Assembly (NCBI GenBank): GCA_022601335.1 | Contig: JAJACV010000020.1 | Coordinates: 37,893 to 101,892, forward strand | Length of the DNA stretch: 64,000 bases | Reading direction: 5' to 3' | Origin: Chlamydiota bacterium | Lineage (GTDB): Bacteria > Chlamydiota > Chlamydiia > Chlamydiales > JAAZZY01 | Shown: positions 53,668-64,000 of the stretch, piece by piece | How positions within the stretch are numbered: the stretch's first letter is position 1 | Layout of the letters: each line of letters starts with the position of its first letter | The notes under the pieces: model-generated | Told to the model about the DNA's origin: nothing | Databases searched by the model: none | Seen by the model: the letters and a program-made list of their open reading frames with translations, nothing else | Made by a program: the position numbers and the translations under genes

Positions 53668-54620
53668 TAATGAGTGGTTACTAAATTTTGCAACACATCT
53701 AAATCTTTTAATGAGTTTATTGAATAAGTATCGCCATCCACTTTAATTCGCTTATTCAATCCAGCGAGAACCTTACCTGGTCCTATTTCAAAAAACTTAG
53801 TGACACCCTCTTTACGCATTTCTTCAATACAAGATTGCCATCTAACCGTTTGAGTAATTTGATTTATGAGCTGTTTTCTCACATTGCTTTGGTCTTCTTC
53901 TATGTGCCCACTGCTATTCATAGCAAATTTACAAAGAGGAAGAGATAGTTGCATTCCTACTAGTTTTTCTTGTAATTGATTCGCAGCTGACTGCATCAAC
54001 GGGCTATGAAAAGCACCTGCTACATTTAGAGGCAGCACTCTCTTTGCACCTTTTTCTTTTGCGACAACCAAAAGTTCTTCAATGCCACTTTTTGTACCTG
54101 AAAAAACAATCTGTCCTGGGCAGTTTAAATTGGCGAGCCATAAGTCGTTTGGCCGTCCAATAGCTTTAAGTACATCTAGAGCTTGCTCTTCGCTAAGACC
54201 TAAAACCACAGCCATAGTACTTGGATTTTCTTCGCAAGCTCTCTGCATAAGCGTCCCTCTTGCAAACACCAGCTCTACGCCGAGAGAAAAGGGTAAAATT
54301 CCAGCAGCTGTCGCCGCAGTATATTCTCCTAAACTTAGTCCTGCCACTACGTGGGGTTTAAGAGTTGGAAATTGTTGTTGAATGACTCTTAAAATGGCAA
54401 CACTGACAACATAAATGGCTATTTGGCAATAGTTTGTTTTTGAAAGGGTTTCTAAGGGCCCGTCAAAAATCAATTGCTTTAGGTCAACTCCTGTAATTTG
54501 GGAGGCTTCTTCAAACGTTTCGCGCGCCACCTCAAATTGATTGTAAAAGTCTTGTGCCATTCCCACACTATGAGACTCTCCTTGTCCTGGAAAAATAAAT
54601 GCCATTTTTTCTGAAGTCAT
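53667..54620 (-). CDS. fabD: Malonyl-CoA-ACP transacylase
   Basis: FIFPGQGESHSVGM, VAGLSLGEYTA, AGAFHSPLM. Confidence 0.95.
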   Translation of the reverse strand: MTSEKMAFIFPGQGESHSVGMAQDFYNQFEVARETFEEASQITGVDLKQLIFDGPLETLSKTNYCQIAIYVVSVAILRVIQQQFPTLKPHVVAGLSLGEYTAATAAGILPFSLGVELVFARGTLMQRACEENPSTMAVVLGLSEEQALDVLKAIGRPNDLWLANLNCPGQIVFSGTKSGIEELLVVAKEKGAKRVLPLNVAGAFHSPLMQSAANQLQEKLVGMQLSLPLCKFAMNSSGHIEEDQSNVRKQLINQITQTVRWQSCIEEMRKEGVTKFFEIGPGKVLAGLNKRIKVDGDTYSINSLKDLDVLQNLVTTH

Positions 54621-54641
54621 TATTTTAAATCCTATTTTGAA

Positions 54642-55634
54642 TTAGTTTTGAGTGAGTAAAGAAGCTCCCCATGTGAGCCCCGATCCAAAAGCCACGAGTA
54701 AGATATTGTCGTTTTTAGCCACATTTTTTTCTTGGAGTAGTTCTTCAAGAGCAATTGCGACACCCGATGCTGAGGTATTTCCATATTTATGAACCGTGCG
54801 ATATACTTTTTCAATTGGAAGACCGAATCGCTTAGCAATCGCTGTAATAATGCGAATATTTGCTTGATGAGGAACTAACCAAGAAATCTCTTCTTCTGAG
54901 ACCCCCACACGTCCTAGGCATTGCTTCGCAGCGCTCTCCATAATCCTTACGGCGTGTTTAAATACTTCCCTTCCTTCCATTTTCAAATAATGCTTCTTAG
55001 ATTTGACAGACTCTTCAGTGGATGGAATCCGACTCCCTCCACCAGGAAGGATAAGTAAGTTGGCATGATTTCCGTCTGTACCAAGACTTACATTTCTAAT
55101 TTCTAGTCCTTTTCCTTCATCACTAATCACAGATGCTGAAGCCCCATCTCCAAATAAGATACATGTATTTCGATCTTTATAATCTACAATAGAAGAAATT
55201 TTTTCAGAAGCGACGATTAAAATATTTTTGTAATTACCAGATTCAATATACCCTTTTGCGATAGAAAGAGCAAAAAGATAGCCTGTGCACGCTGCTTGCA
55301 AATCAAAAGCAGCCGCATTTTTGGCACCCACTTCCCTTTGTATGATTGCGCCTGTGCTAGGAAAGAGATAATCGGGTGTGCACGTAGCCACTATAATTAA
55401 ATCAATATCTAAAGGATCAATTTTTGCTTGAGCAATCGCTTTTTTAGCAGCTGAAATACCCATTGTAGAGGTATGTTCTTCTGCATTAGCCATTCTTCTT
55501 TCACTGATTCCAGTTCTTGATACAATCCATTCATCAGACGTTTCAACCATTGACTCTAGTTTTTTATTATCCAAAATTTTTTCAGGTAAATAAGAACCAC
55601 ATCCAATGATTCGGGCTGTTTTTGCTTTATCCAC
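54642..55634 (-). CDS. fabH: 3-oxoacyl-[ACP] synthase III
   Basis: SDEWIVSRTGISERR, DLQAACTGYLFAL active Cys, VPHQANIRI, YGNTSASG. Confidence 0.96.
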   Translation of the reverse strand: MDKAKTARIIGCGSYLPEKILDNKKLESMVETSDEWIVSRTGISERRMANAEEHTSTMGISAAKKAIAQAKIDPLDIDLIIVATCTPDYLFPSTGAIIQREVGAKNAAAFDLQAACTGYLFALSIAKGYIESGNYKNILIVASEKISSIVDYKDRNTCILFGDGASASVISDEGKGLEIRNVSLGTDGNHANLLILPGGGSRIPSTEESVKSKKHYLKMEGREVFKHAVRIMESAAKQCLGRVGVSEEEISWLVPHQANIRIITAIAKRFGLPIEKVYRTVHKYGNTSASGVAIALEELLQEKNVAKNDNILLVAFGSGLTWGASLLTQN

Positions 55635-55981
55635 TTATTTTCCTCACTATCAAGCTGATATTAAAAATATTATATCAATCTCAGGATTATTATTAAAGGG
55701 TCACCTTACTATTTCATGAGCCCACGCGATTCTTTAAAAAAATAATTTTGAAAAACTTATATCAATCTAACTTTAAAATGTTTATGAATCAAAAATCTTT
55801 TAAAAGATCTCCTTATTTTTCAAAAAATGTTTCCTTCAGGGCCTTTAAATAATGAAATATCCAAACCTACCGCCTCTAGAGGATTTTGTTAGTAAACAAA
55901 CACACTCTCTGCTGCTTGCAAAAATGGGACCTGAATGATAAGATCCCCCAACCAAATAAAATTTACTATTTAAAGGAACCT

Positions 55982-58900
55982 ATGGAAAAAGTAAAACGCT
56001 GGCAAATTGCTCTTATTGTATTAGTTGTTGTCCTCACAATTTACAATATTCTTCCAACACTTATTTATTACTCAAAGCCATTATCTAAACCCGTAGATGA
56101 AAAGCAGGCTATGCAAGTGGCGAAAAACATTGTAGATCGAGTTGAAGACCTTGAAAAGGAATCTATTGACTGGCTTCGATCTTTTTCAAAGAATTTAGGT
56201 GTTAAGCCAAAATCCATTGACCCGGTTGCAAATAACCCACAGCTCATTGCTATTACTTTTTCAAATCCTGAAGACAACTTAGCCTTTAGACACTATCTAC
56301 CAAGAGCAGGCGCTCTTATTCCTTTTGTCCCAGCCCAACTCACTATCAGCCAGGAGAATGCTGAAGACCCGACAAAAACTATTGTAGAAAGAAAAATTAG
56401 TTTTACACCGAGTGAAAGTGAAATTCCAGAGCTTTTCAAGTTTACAACGAAAAAAGAAGGAGGCAAGCCTTCCCCTCATTATTATGACTTGGCCATCGAC
56501 CGATTTGAACAGGTAGCTCTTGGTTTTGGAGGCGTCACTTCAAACGCTGCTTTTGTCCAAACCCTTAAAGTTTCTGGCAATAAATATAGAGAGAATCAAA
56601 CTCTTCTTGAAATCGCTCAAAATATTGTCAGTTTTGAAACTATTTTTGGTGATTCATCACCCGTTACAAAACGTTTTTTTAAAAGCTTTTCACAACTTAC
56701 ACCTAAGGTAGAAAATGCAGCTGACACTCTTATTTCGGCTTTAGATGATTTAGAGAAGAGTTATACCTCTAAAACCTCTGATTCAAGAGTTCTTTTAGAA
56801 AAGGACCGTGAAACACTCAAGTCAGCTATTGCTGTCATTAAACGAAACAAACCATCTTTTAATTCAGGAACCAAACCTCTTGATTTAGAGATTTTAAAAC
56901 AAGATGTAACAACAGACACTTCGACTCAACTTGTAGCGCTCAATGAAAGAAACCCTTATTTTGAAGCGATCTCTCTAGATTGGGAAAAAGGGTCTATGAC
57001 ACTTTCTCTTCATTCAGATGTAGAAAAACTTCTTCATCCGACATCAGGAACAAAGAAAGATCTTCTCAAAAAAGAAAGGCTTAATCAGCTCATTATTAAT
57101 GAAGTTGCCAAAGTGGCTCAAAAGACAGATGAAAGCATTAGTCCAGGAGCACAAGGTTACCAAATAGCATTAGACAAACTGACCCAAAGTGACTCCTTTT
57201 TGGTTCTTAATCTCTCTTATATTGCAAAGCAAGAATCGCAAGGCACTTTAGAAAAGCTATCACATTCTTGGAATCGCAGTTCTCCAGATCTACAACCCGA
57301 CGCTTTTCCAGTTTGGGACTATGCTCAATACCAATCGCTGCCCTCTCAAGGCCGCAAATTCGGTCTTTTAGTCTATGCACCTGTTTTAGAGCAAAGTGAG
57401 CCTATTAAAGGTTTTAGAAGTAACTCTATTTACGTGATAGCTAAAGGTTTGAATCCTATTTTTCAAAAGTATCAACAGTCCCCTGACTCTGATCAGGCAC
57501 AGACCTTTTTCGACGAGTTTGAACAACTTCAGAAAGTTTTAAGGCAACAGGGCTATCAACTCACTTATTTGGCAGAGGGATCTGATTATCCCAAAGAGTT
57601 TCAACAAGACCTCGTGTTTGAAAAGCCAGACTATTACTCTGATTTATTAGCTGCGACCCGAGAAAATTTTACAGTGCTTGGGAACAAACGTTTTGCTACT
57701 TTAGAATTTACTGATTTAGAACAACGTATTGCAGTTGAAAATAAAATTGACACTCAAATTCACGATGAACTCATCAAGTGGAAAGAAGATCATCAAGCCG
57801 CTCTAGTCGATATCCAAGATCCACAAGCTAAATTCTTGGTTCCTCCTCCAACAAGCAATGTTTATTGGGACAACCTCAAGCTGAGCACAAAAGAGTATTT
57901 TAGAGGTGACAGCCGTAAAATATTAAAATGGGGTTTAGATCTTAAGGGGGGGAAATCTATTCTAATTGGGCTAAGAGATCAGAATAACCGACCGGTTACT
58001 AATAAAATAGATTTAACAGAAGGAGTGAATGAGCTGACACAAAGAGTCAATAAGATGGGCCTTTCTGAAGTGGATGTCCGTGTTGAAGGGAATCATATAG
58101 CACTTGACTTTCCTTCCTCAAATGGCTTGTCAGCGCAAGAGCTTATCAAAGGCTCTACAATGTATTTTCATGTAGTCAACGAAGATTTCTCATCTCCGCA
58201 AAGCCCTTTATTTGCTTCGACTCAAAAATTCTTACAAGATGTCTGGAATGAAGCGGTTATTACAAATAGAAAAGATATTGAAGGGATCAATTTTATTGCT
58301 TGGAAACATTTGGGAGGAAGTGAAGATGGACAAACCATTCATCCTCGATCTGAGCATGCAAAAAGATTATATGAGGCGGGTTTAAAGCTTGCATCTCCGA
58401 CCGAGACGCTAAGCACATCTACTTTAGATGACCATGTTTCACAAATAGCTCCGTACACGGGTTCCGACTATGCTGATTGGAAAGGGCAAACGAATCCCCT
58501 TTTGATCGTTTTCAATAACTTTGCACTAGAGGGATCTCAGATCGACAATATTCATACAAGTTATGATACACGAGATGGAAATACACTTGCCTTTTCAGTT
58601 TTAGGAGCTCACACCTCTAAAATGGGAGAAAAGATCAATCCACGGGAAGCTCTTTATTCCTGGACTTCTCAATTTGCAAAAGATCGTATTATGGGAACAG
58701 AGCGAGAAAAAGTGGCGCCAAATCGCGGTTGGAGACTCGCTATTGTTTTAAATGGACGAGTCATTAGTGATCCACAGTTAAACCAAGCTCTTAGAGATAA
58801 TATACAAGTAAATGGTGGATTCACTCAAAATGAAGTAACTAAATTAGCTGGAGATTTAAAAGCAGGCTCGCTTTCTTTTAAACCTCAAATTCTCTCTGAG

Positions 58901-60466
58901 GACAATGTCAGTGCTGATTTAGGTCAAAAAGAAAAATCGCAGGGTATTTTAGCGACAGGTATCGCTCTTCTTTTAGTCATTGTAGTGATGATAGTCTACT
59001 ACCGTTTTTCAGGTTTGATTGCATCGATAGCAGTTCTTTTCAATTTACTTATTATTTGGGCAACACTACAAAATCTACAAGCGACTCTCTCACTATCAGG
59101 TATTGCTGGTATCATTTTAACGCTGGGAATGGCTGTAGATGCCAATGTACTTGTTTTTGAGCGTATTCGCGAAGAAATGAAACATACTAAAAATGTATCC
59201 ACTGCTATTTATACAGGTTACAAGCAGGCTTTTAGTGCTATTTTTGACTCTAATGTCACCACTATTATTGCCGCTTTAATCCTTTTAAATTTTGATACAG
59301 GGCCTATTAAAGGTCTTGCCATTACTTTGACAATAGGGATTACATCTTCGATGTTCACAGCCCTCTTTATGACTCGAGTTTTCTTTACGAAATGGGCAGA
59401 AAAGGCTCACAATAAAACGCTCTCTATGGCGAATTGGTTCCAAGTGAAGTCTATTAATTTCTTAAAGAATGCTAAATGGGTCACCTCTTTGTTTGCTTTA
59501 ACTATTATTATTGGCAGCTCTTTGCTGTTTCTTCAGCATAAATCTATTTTAGGAATGGATTTTACAGGAGGCTACTCTTTGACAGTTCAACTAGATGAAT
59601 CTCCTTTAGGTCAATACCGAACAAGAGTGAGAGAAGCTCTTCTTTTAGCAGGCGCTAAATCTACTGATTTTCAGATCAGAGAATTAAATCAGCCTAATAT
59701 GCTTCGGATCCAGTTGAGTTCCGCTTTAGAAGAAAAAGGAAGGCCTTTTTATCAGCTTTCTCAATCAACAACCTCTCCGGTATTCGGGCAAAATAATCCA
59801 CGCATTAGTTGGGTTATTCTCGCTCTAGAAAAACAAGGGATACAAGTTCAACCTCAGAGCTTAGCCTCTTTGGATAAAAACTGGTCAGAGATGAGTGGTC
59901 AGTTGTCAAAAACAACACGAAATAATGCCTTGATTGGGTTGTCACTCGCTCTTTTCTTTATTCTCGTCTACATCTCGTTTCGCTTTGAAATTAAGTTTGC
60001 AATTAGCGCCATCATTTGTACGTTGCATGATGTGCTGATTACGTTAGCTATTTTAGCTATTTTGCACCTCTTTAACGTTCCTATTCAAATTAATATGCAA
60101 GTCATTGCAGCCTTAATGACAATTATTGGTTATTCATTAAATGACACAATCATTGTATTTGATAGAATACGAGAAGAGAAAAAATTAACTAAAAAAGCTT
60201 CTTTTTACAGCGTGATTAACCGCTCTTTGAGCCTGACTTTAAATAGAACACTTATGACTTCTATTACAACCTTCGTTGTTCTATTAGCACTTCTTGTTTT
60301 AGGCGGTTCAAAAATCTTTGACTTTTCATTGATGATGAGCATAGGAGTTGTTGTAGGTACGCTTTCATCTCTCTTTGTGGCTCCTCTCTTGCTCCAGTAC
60401 TTCCATGGTAGTGAGACGGAAGAAACAGTCAGTGTTAAACCACTTCAAAATGGTTCAGCTGCCTAG
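55982..60466 (+). CDS. secDF: Fused protein translocase subunits SecD-SecF; ORF starts at 55886 but ATG at 55982 is the better start
   Basis: LKWGLDLKGGKSILIGL; GIILTLGMAVDANVLVFERIREEMK and SLNDTIIVFDRIREE; aaaggaacct before ATG 55982. Confidence 0.95.
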   Translation: MEKVKRWQIALIVLVVVLTIYNILPTLIYYSKPLSKPVDEKQAMQVAKNIVDRVEDLEKESIDWLRSFSKNLGVKPKSIDPVANNPQLIAITFSNPEDNLAFRHYLPRAGALIPFVPAQLTISQENAEDPTKTIVERKISFTPSESEIPELFKFTTKKEGGKPSPHYYDLAIDRFEQVALGFGGVTSNAAFVQTLKVSGNKYRENQTLLEIAQNIVSFETIFGDSSPVTKRFFKSFSQLTPKVENAADTLISALDDLEKSYTSKTSDSRVLLEKDRETLKSAIAVIKRNKPSFNSGTKPLDLEILKQDVTTDTSTQLVALNERNPYFEAISLDWEKGSMTLSLHSDVEKLLHPTSGTKKDLLKKERLNQLIINEVAKVAQKTDESISPGAQGYQIALDKLTQSDSFLVLNLSYIAKQESQGTLEKLSHSWNRSSPDLQPDAFPVWDYAQYQSLPSQGRKFGLLVYAPVLEQSEPIKGFRSNSIYVIAKGLNPIFQKYQQSPDSDQAQTFFDEFEQLQKVLRQQGYQLTYLAEGSDYPKEFQQDLVFEKPDYYSDLLAATRENFTVLGNKRFATLEFTDLEQRIAVENKIDTQIHDELIKWKEDHQAALVDIQDPQAKFLVPPPTSNVYWDNLKLSTKEYFRGDSRKILKWGLDLKGGKSILIGLRDQNNRPVTNKIDLTEGVNELTQRVNKMGLSEVDVRVEGNHIALDFPSSNGLSAQELIKGSTMYFHVVNEDFSSPQSPLFASTQKFLQDVWNEAVITNRKDIEGINFIAWKHLGGSEDGQTIHPRSEHAKRLYEAGLKLASPTETLSTSTLDDHVSQIAPYTGSDYADWKGQTNPLLIVFNNFALEGSQIDNIHTSYDTRDGNTLAFSVLGAHTSKMGEKINPREALYSWTSQFAKDRIMGTEREKVAPNRGWRLAIVLNGRVISDPQLNQALRDNIQVNGGFTQNEVTKLAGDLKAGSLSFKPQILSEDNVSADLGQKEKSQGILATGIALLLVIVVMIVYYRFSGLIASIAVLFNLLIIWATLQNLQATLSLSGIAGIILTLGMAVDANVLVFERIREEMKHTKNVSTAIYTGYKQAFSAIFDSNVTTIIAALILLNFDTGPIKGLAITLTIGITSSMFTALFMTRVFFTKWAEKAHNKTLSMANWFQVKSINFLKNAKWVTSLFALTIIIGSSLLFLQHKSILGMDFTGGYSLTVQLDESPLGQYRTRVREALLLAGAKSTDFQIRELNQPNMLRIQLSSALEEKGRPFYQLSQSTTSPVFGQNNPRISWVILALEKQGIQVQPQSLASLDKNWSEMSGQLSKTTRNNALIGLSLALFFILVYISFRFEIKFAISAIICTLHDVLITLAILAILHLFNVPIQINMQVIAALMTIIGYSLNDTIIVFDRIREEKKLTKKASFYSVINRSLSLTLNRTLMTSITTFVVLLALLVLGGSKIFDFSLMMSIGVVVGTLSSLFVAPLLLQYFHGSETEETVSVKPLQNGSAA

Positions 60467-60661
60467 ATTCAATTTTTTTTGAGTTGTAATAATCTTTTTT
60501 ATTTTTTGAGAAAAGTTTATTGCAACTCATTTCAAAAAGTGGTACACGAATAGTTTTTAAATAATTTGATAACTGAAAATGAAACTGGAGAATTTTAAGT
60601 CTTTCCATGGTTTAGTATCTAAATTTAGAGCCATTCAATTAGACTTAACAGGAGGCTCATA

Positions 60662-62398
60662 ATGCCTTCAAAACCACATAATCCACTTCTTTGGGTAGAA
60701 CCTAAAGAAGATCCAGAGATGCTCTCAAAGCTTATCAATGAATTCAATATTCATAAAAAAACAGCTCACATTTTTATAAATCGAGATCTTACTTCCTTAG
60801 AGGACATTTACAAATTTCTCTACGCTAAACTTCCTGATCTTTATGATCCCTATTTATTTCCCGGTATGAATACAGCCGTAGATCGTATTTGCACGGCCTT
60901 GGATAAGAATCAAAATATATTGATTTACGGAGATAACGATGTAGATGGGATGACAGGAACGGCCCTTCTCACTGACTTTCTACAAGGATTGGGAGCTCAG
61001 GTTTTTTACTATATTCCTAACCGCAATAATTTAAAAAATTCAGTCATTTTAGACGCTTTAAATTATGCCATAGAACAAGATTGCAAGTTATTGATTACAG
61101 TCGACTGCAGTATTACAGCTACCGATGAAATTGAGGAATTACTCAAACAGCAAGTGGATATAATTATCACAGACCACCATGAGCCCACTTTAAAACTTCC
61201 TCACTCTATTGCCACACTCAATCCCAAATTACTAAACAGTACTTACCCAAATAGAGATTTAACTGGCGTAGGCGTGGCTTTTAAGTTGGCTCATGGAGTC
61301 ACCAATCATTGTATTGCCACGAAGAGGCTCGATCCTAAAGATATTGAACTTAAAAAATACTTAGACCTTGTCGCTTTAGGTACCGTTGCAGATATGGGAG
61401 CTCTTACAGGAGAAAATAGGGTCCTTGTACGCTATGGACTCAATGAACTTCAAAATACTCAAAGAGTCGGTCTCAATCAGCTTTTTTCTGTCTCTGATTT
61501 ATCTCCAAAAGAAGTGTCAGCAAATGCTATTGCCTCAAAAATAGCTCCTCGATTGAATAGTTTAGGACGCATAGCCGATCCGAGAAGAGGTGTTGAGTTT
61601 CTTTTACTGAAAGACAAAAAAGAAGCCAAACTGATGGCTAAAGAGCTTGATTTGAACAACCTTGAGAGGCAAAAAATAGAGCGTTTATTGTCTGATGAAA
61701 TTGATGGCTATATTTCATCGCACCCAGAAATTCTAGGTGAAAAGGCTATCGTTTTATATTCTAAAGACTGGCACCCTGGAATTATTCCAATTATCACTGC
61801 GAGAATTGCAAAACAATTTAATCGTCCCACCATTCTCATCTCCATAGATCAAGGAATAGGAAAGGGATCTATGCGCACGATTAAAGAATTCCCTCTTCTT
61901 CCTTTTTTAAAAAAACAGGCCCATTTGCTTTTGAATTTTGGAGGTCATGATATGGCCGCTGGACTATCGATAAAAGAAGAACATATCCCTGAGCTTAAAG
62001 AAGCTTTTTTGAAAGAGACACAAAACTCTTTAGAGACACAAGATGTGCGCTCAAAACTTTTTCTAGACAGCCAAGTCAATTTCGCTGAATTAAATTTTGA
62101 TTTAATGGATTCTATCAGCCTTTTAGAACCCTTTGGAAACGAAAATCCCCCTCCCATTTTTTATTGCCATGCCAAACAAGCTTGGCCACCAAAAGTCATT
62201 AATAAATTTCACCTTAAACTCTTCCTAGAGCAAGGAGAAATTTTTCTTGAAGGAATTGCCATTGGAATGGCCAACCGTCGTCGAGAACTCTATAAAAAAG
62301 GACTCACCTTAAAAATAGCCTTTACTCCACAAGTAAATTACTATCATAACAAAGCAAGTATTCAACTAGTGGTTCGTGATTTTCAAATTTTAAAATAG
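60662..62398 (+). CDS. recJ: Single-stranded-DNA-specific exonuclease RecJ
   Basis: ILIYGDNDVDGMTGTALL, ITDHHEP, GTVADMGALTGENR, NFGGHDMAAGL. Confidence 0.95.
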   Translation: MPSKPHNPLLWVEPKEDPEMLSKLINEFNIHKKTAHIFINRDLTSLEDIYKFLYAKLPDLYDPYLFPGMNTAVDRICTALDKNQNILIYGDNDVDGMTGTALLTDFLQGLGAQVFYYIPNRNNLKNSVILDALNYAIEQDCKLLITVDCSITATDEIEELLKQQVDIIITDHHEPTLKLPHSIATLNPKLLNSTYPNRDLTGVGVAFKLAHGVTNHCIATKRLDPKDIELKKYLDLVALGTVADMGALTGENRVLVRYGLNELQNTQRVGLNQLFSVSDLSPKEVSANAIASKIAPRLNSLGRIADPRRGVEFLLLKDKKEAKLMAKELDLNNLERQKIERLLSDEIDGYISSHPEILGEKAIVLYSKDWHPGIIPIITARIAKQFNRPTILISIDQGIGKGSMRTIKEFPLLPFLKKQAHLLLNFGGHDMAAGLSIKEEHIPELKEAFLKETQNSLETQDVRSKLFLDSQVNFAELNFDLMDSISLLEPFGNENPPPIFYCHAKQAWPPKVINKFHLKLFLEQGEIFLEGIAIGMANRRRELYKKGLTLKIAFTPQVNYYHNKASIQLVVRDFQILK

Positions 62399-62412
62399 GG
62401 AAACCTCGCTGC

Positions 62413-63300
62413 GTGAGTCATTGTTCATCAAGAGAGCAAAGCCAAAAAGCTCTAAAGATCACACTCGTTTTAGTCTTTGCTCTGATGATTATTGAGTTTA
62501 TTTTTGGCTGGATTGCTAAAAGTTTAGCCTTAATGACAGACGCTCTTCATCTTTTTACAGATGCAGCTTCTATTCTTTTAAGTCTTTTTGCTTTTTGGAT
62601 AGTTAAAAGGCCGTCTAAGCCTCACTTAACGTATGGCTATTACCGTGTGGAAATCTTATGCGCTTTACTATCAGGCGCTCTTACATGGATTTTGAGTGGT
62701 ATTTTAATCTATGAGGCTATTCATAGATTTTACCATCCAGAGGATGTCGTAGGACCTCTTGTTCTTATTGTGGCCTCCGTAGGTTTGCTTGCTAATCTTC
62801 TCATGCTAAGAATCCTTCACCCGGTTCAAAAGGGAAGTTTAAATGTCAAAGGAGCCTATCTTCATATTTTGGGAGATTTATTAACGAGTTTAGGAGTTGT
62901 CATTGGTGGGCTTCTTATTACTGTAACTCAATGGAATATCATTGATCCTATTATGACTTTAGTCGTTGCCGTTGCAGTTATTTACAATGCGTGGAAGCTC
63001 ATTTTAGAAACGCTTCTCATTTTAATGGAAAGTGCTCCTAAAAATATTAAGCTCTCAGACGTAAAAAAGAAACTTTTGACACTCCCTCACATCGAGAGCC
63101 TACACGATTTACATATTTGGATGGTAGCTCAAGATCAAATTAATCTCAGCGTACACCTCATTTCAAATAATGCTTTAGAAACTCTGAAAGAAACAAACTG
63201 TTTTCTTCAAAAGGAATATAATATCTATCACTCAACTATTCAGATTGAACCCACACAAGGTTACAACTGCCCTGGTTGTACCTATAAAAAAAGCCACTAA
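62413..63300 (+). CDS. Cation diffusion facilitator (CzcD-like) transporter; likely GTG start
   Basis: SLALMTDALHLFTDAASILLSLFAFWIVKR, AYLHILGDLLTSLGV metal-site motifs. Confidence 0.92.
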   Translation: MSHCSSREQSQKALKITLVLVFALMIIEFIFGWIAKSLALMTDALHLFTDAASILLSLFAFWIVKRPSKPHLTYGYYRVEILCALLSGALTWILSGILIYEAIHRFYHPEDVVGPLVLIVASVGLLANLLMLRILHPVQKGSLNVKGAYLHILGDLLTSLGVVIGGLLITVTQWNIIDPIMTLVVAVAVIYNAWKLILETLLILMESAPKNIKLSDVKKKLLTLPHIESLHDLHIWMVAQDQINLSVHLISNNALETLKETNCFLQKEYNIYHSTIQIEPTQGYNCPGCTYKKSH

Positions 63301-63353
63301 CGGAGCCTTCGAGAACCCTCATTAGTAGCTTTGTAGTAAAGAGTATTAGCTTA

Positions 63354-63866
63354 TTATTCGCTAACGACTTTTTTTCTACCGTTTTTGCGAGCCAAGAAGG
63401 TCTCACGGTAACCGTTGATATCATCTTCACTAATGACCCAAGCAGCTCCTTTACGAATTGCTCTGAGCATACCTACGCGAGTGGCGTAATAAATTTTCTG
63501 AGCAGGAACACCTAGAATTTTAGCAACTTGATTAACAGAGAAATATCCTTTTGAATTATCAAAAATAAGTTCTCCTCCAAACGTTGACTTTGTTCTAGAG
63601 TATTTGTCTCTTCTATAAGCTTCTAAATCAGTTAGTTTGATTGTCCAACGAGTAGAGTCTTTTTGAGCTTTTAATTTATTTTGCTTAATAGCAACATAAA
63701 TCGCTTGTCGCGTGACTCCGTTAATTTTTGCAGCTTCTGTAATAGTGACCGCTTGATCGCTATTCAGTGTTGTAAGCACACTCGTTTCTTCCGAAACAGC
63801 CTCAACAACAGCTACGTTGTCTTGTTCTTGGTTGAATTCTCTGAATTCATTCCCTTCATTGTTCAT
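63354..63866 (-). CDS. euo: EUO-like developmental transcriptional regulator with two HTH repeats
   Basis: Adjacent to recJ/secDF as in Chlamydia; VTITEAAKINGVTRQAIYVAIKQNKLKA and FSVNQVAKILGVPAQKIYYATRVGMLRA. Confidence 0.85.
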   Translation of the reverse strand: MNNEGNEFREFNQEQDNVAVVEAVSEETSVLTTLNSDQAVTITEAAKINGVTRQAIYVAIKQNKLKAQKDSTRWTIKLTDLEAYRRDKYSRTKSTFGGELIFDNSKGYFSVNQVAKILGVPAQKIYYATRVGMLRAIRKGAAWVISEDDINGYRETFLARKNGRKKVVSE

Positions 63867-64000
63867 AATATAACCCCCTAAAAAATAAATAAGTTCTTTT
63901 TTTTGATTAAAAATATAACTAATATAATAACTTTTAAATTTTATTATGCCATATATAACATATATTAATCAACTTTTAATATTAATTATTAGTAATAAAT

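Noticed and set aside
54082-54381. 99-aa ORF antisense to fabD
   Set aside because: Shadow ORF

Overview
AT-rich 64 kb window from a member of the Chlamydiae, probably an environmental lineage related to Simkania or Rhabdochlamydia. The lineage call rests on protein content and on gene neighbourhoods recalled from C. trachomatis (pkn1-like/ligA, yidC/dnaA paralog, MFS-HEAT/cNMP-like/acpP/fabG/fabD/fabH, secDF/recJ/euo). No database search was run. Most of the window is core metabolism and information processing: hemW, pgi, trmB, rlmD-like, ligA, mtaB, ispH, yidC, dnaA paralog, lgt, rlmH, acpS, trxB, fab cluster, secDF, recJ, euo and one tRNA-Leu. The accessory part (about 9-22 kb, plus 1-3 kb and 46-49 kb) is more interesting. 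Its strongest candidate for an undescribed system is three adjacent divergent paralogs (11690-16294, minus strand), each with a Cys-x5-Arg phosphatase-like signature (C[RK][DH]G[IV]DRA), next to a divergent alpha/beta hydrolase. Other leads: a Pkn1-like kinase with HRD changed to HRG and a C-terminal FGE-sulfatase-like domain; a degenerate PP2C-like membrane protein beside an orphan TolQ/ExbB-like protein and a lipoprotein; an HPRT with an apparent N-terminal signal sequence; a perfect 13-bp inverted repeat over a TTG start codon; a two-fold HTH repeat inside EUO; an Lgt with an inserted segment; and a small membrane ORF missing from the ORF track. No CRISPR array, rRNA, or clear transposon was seen.
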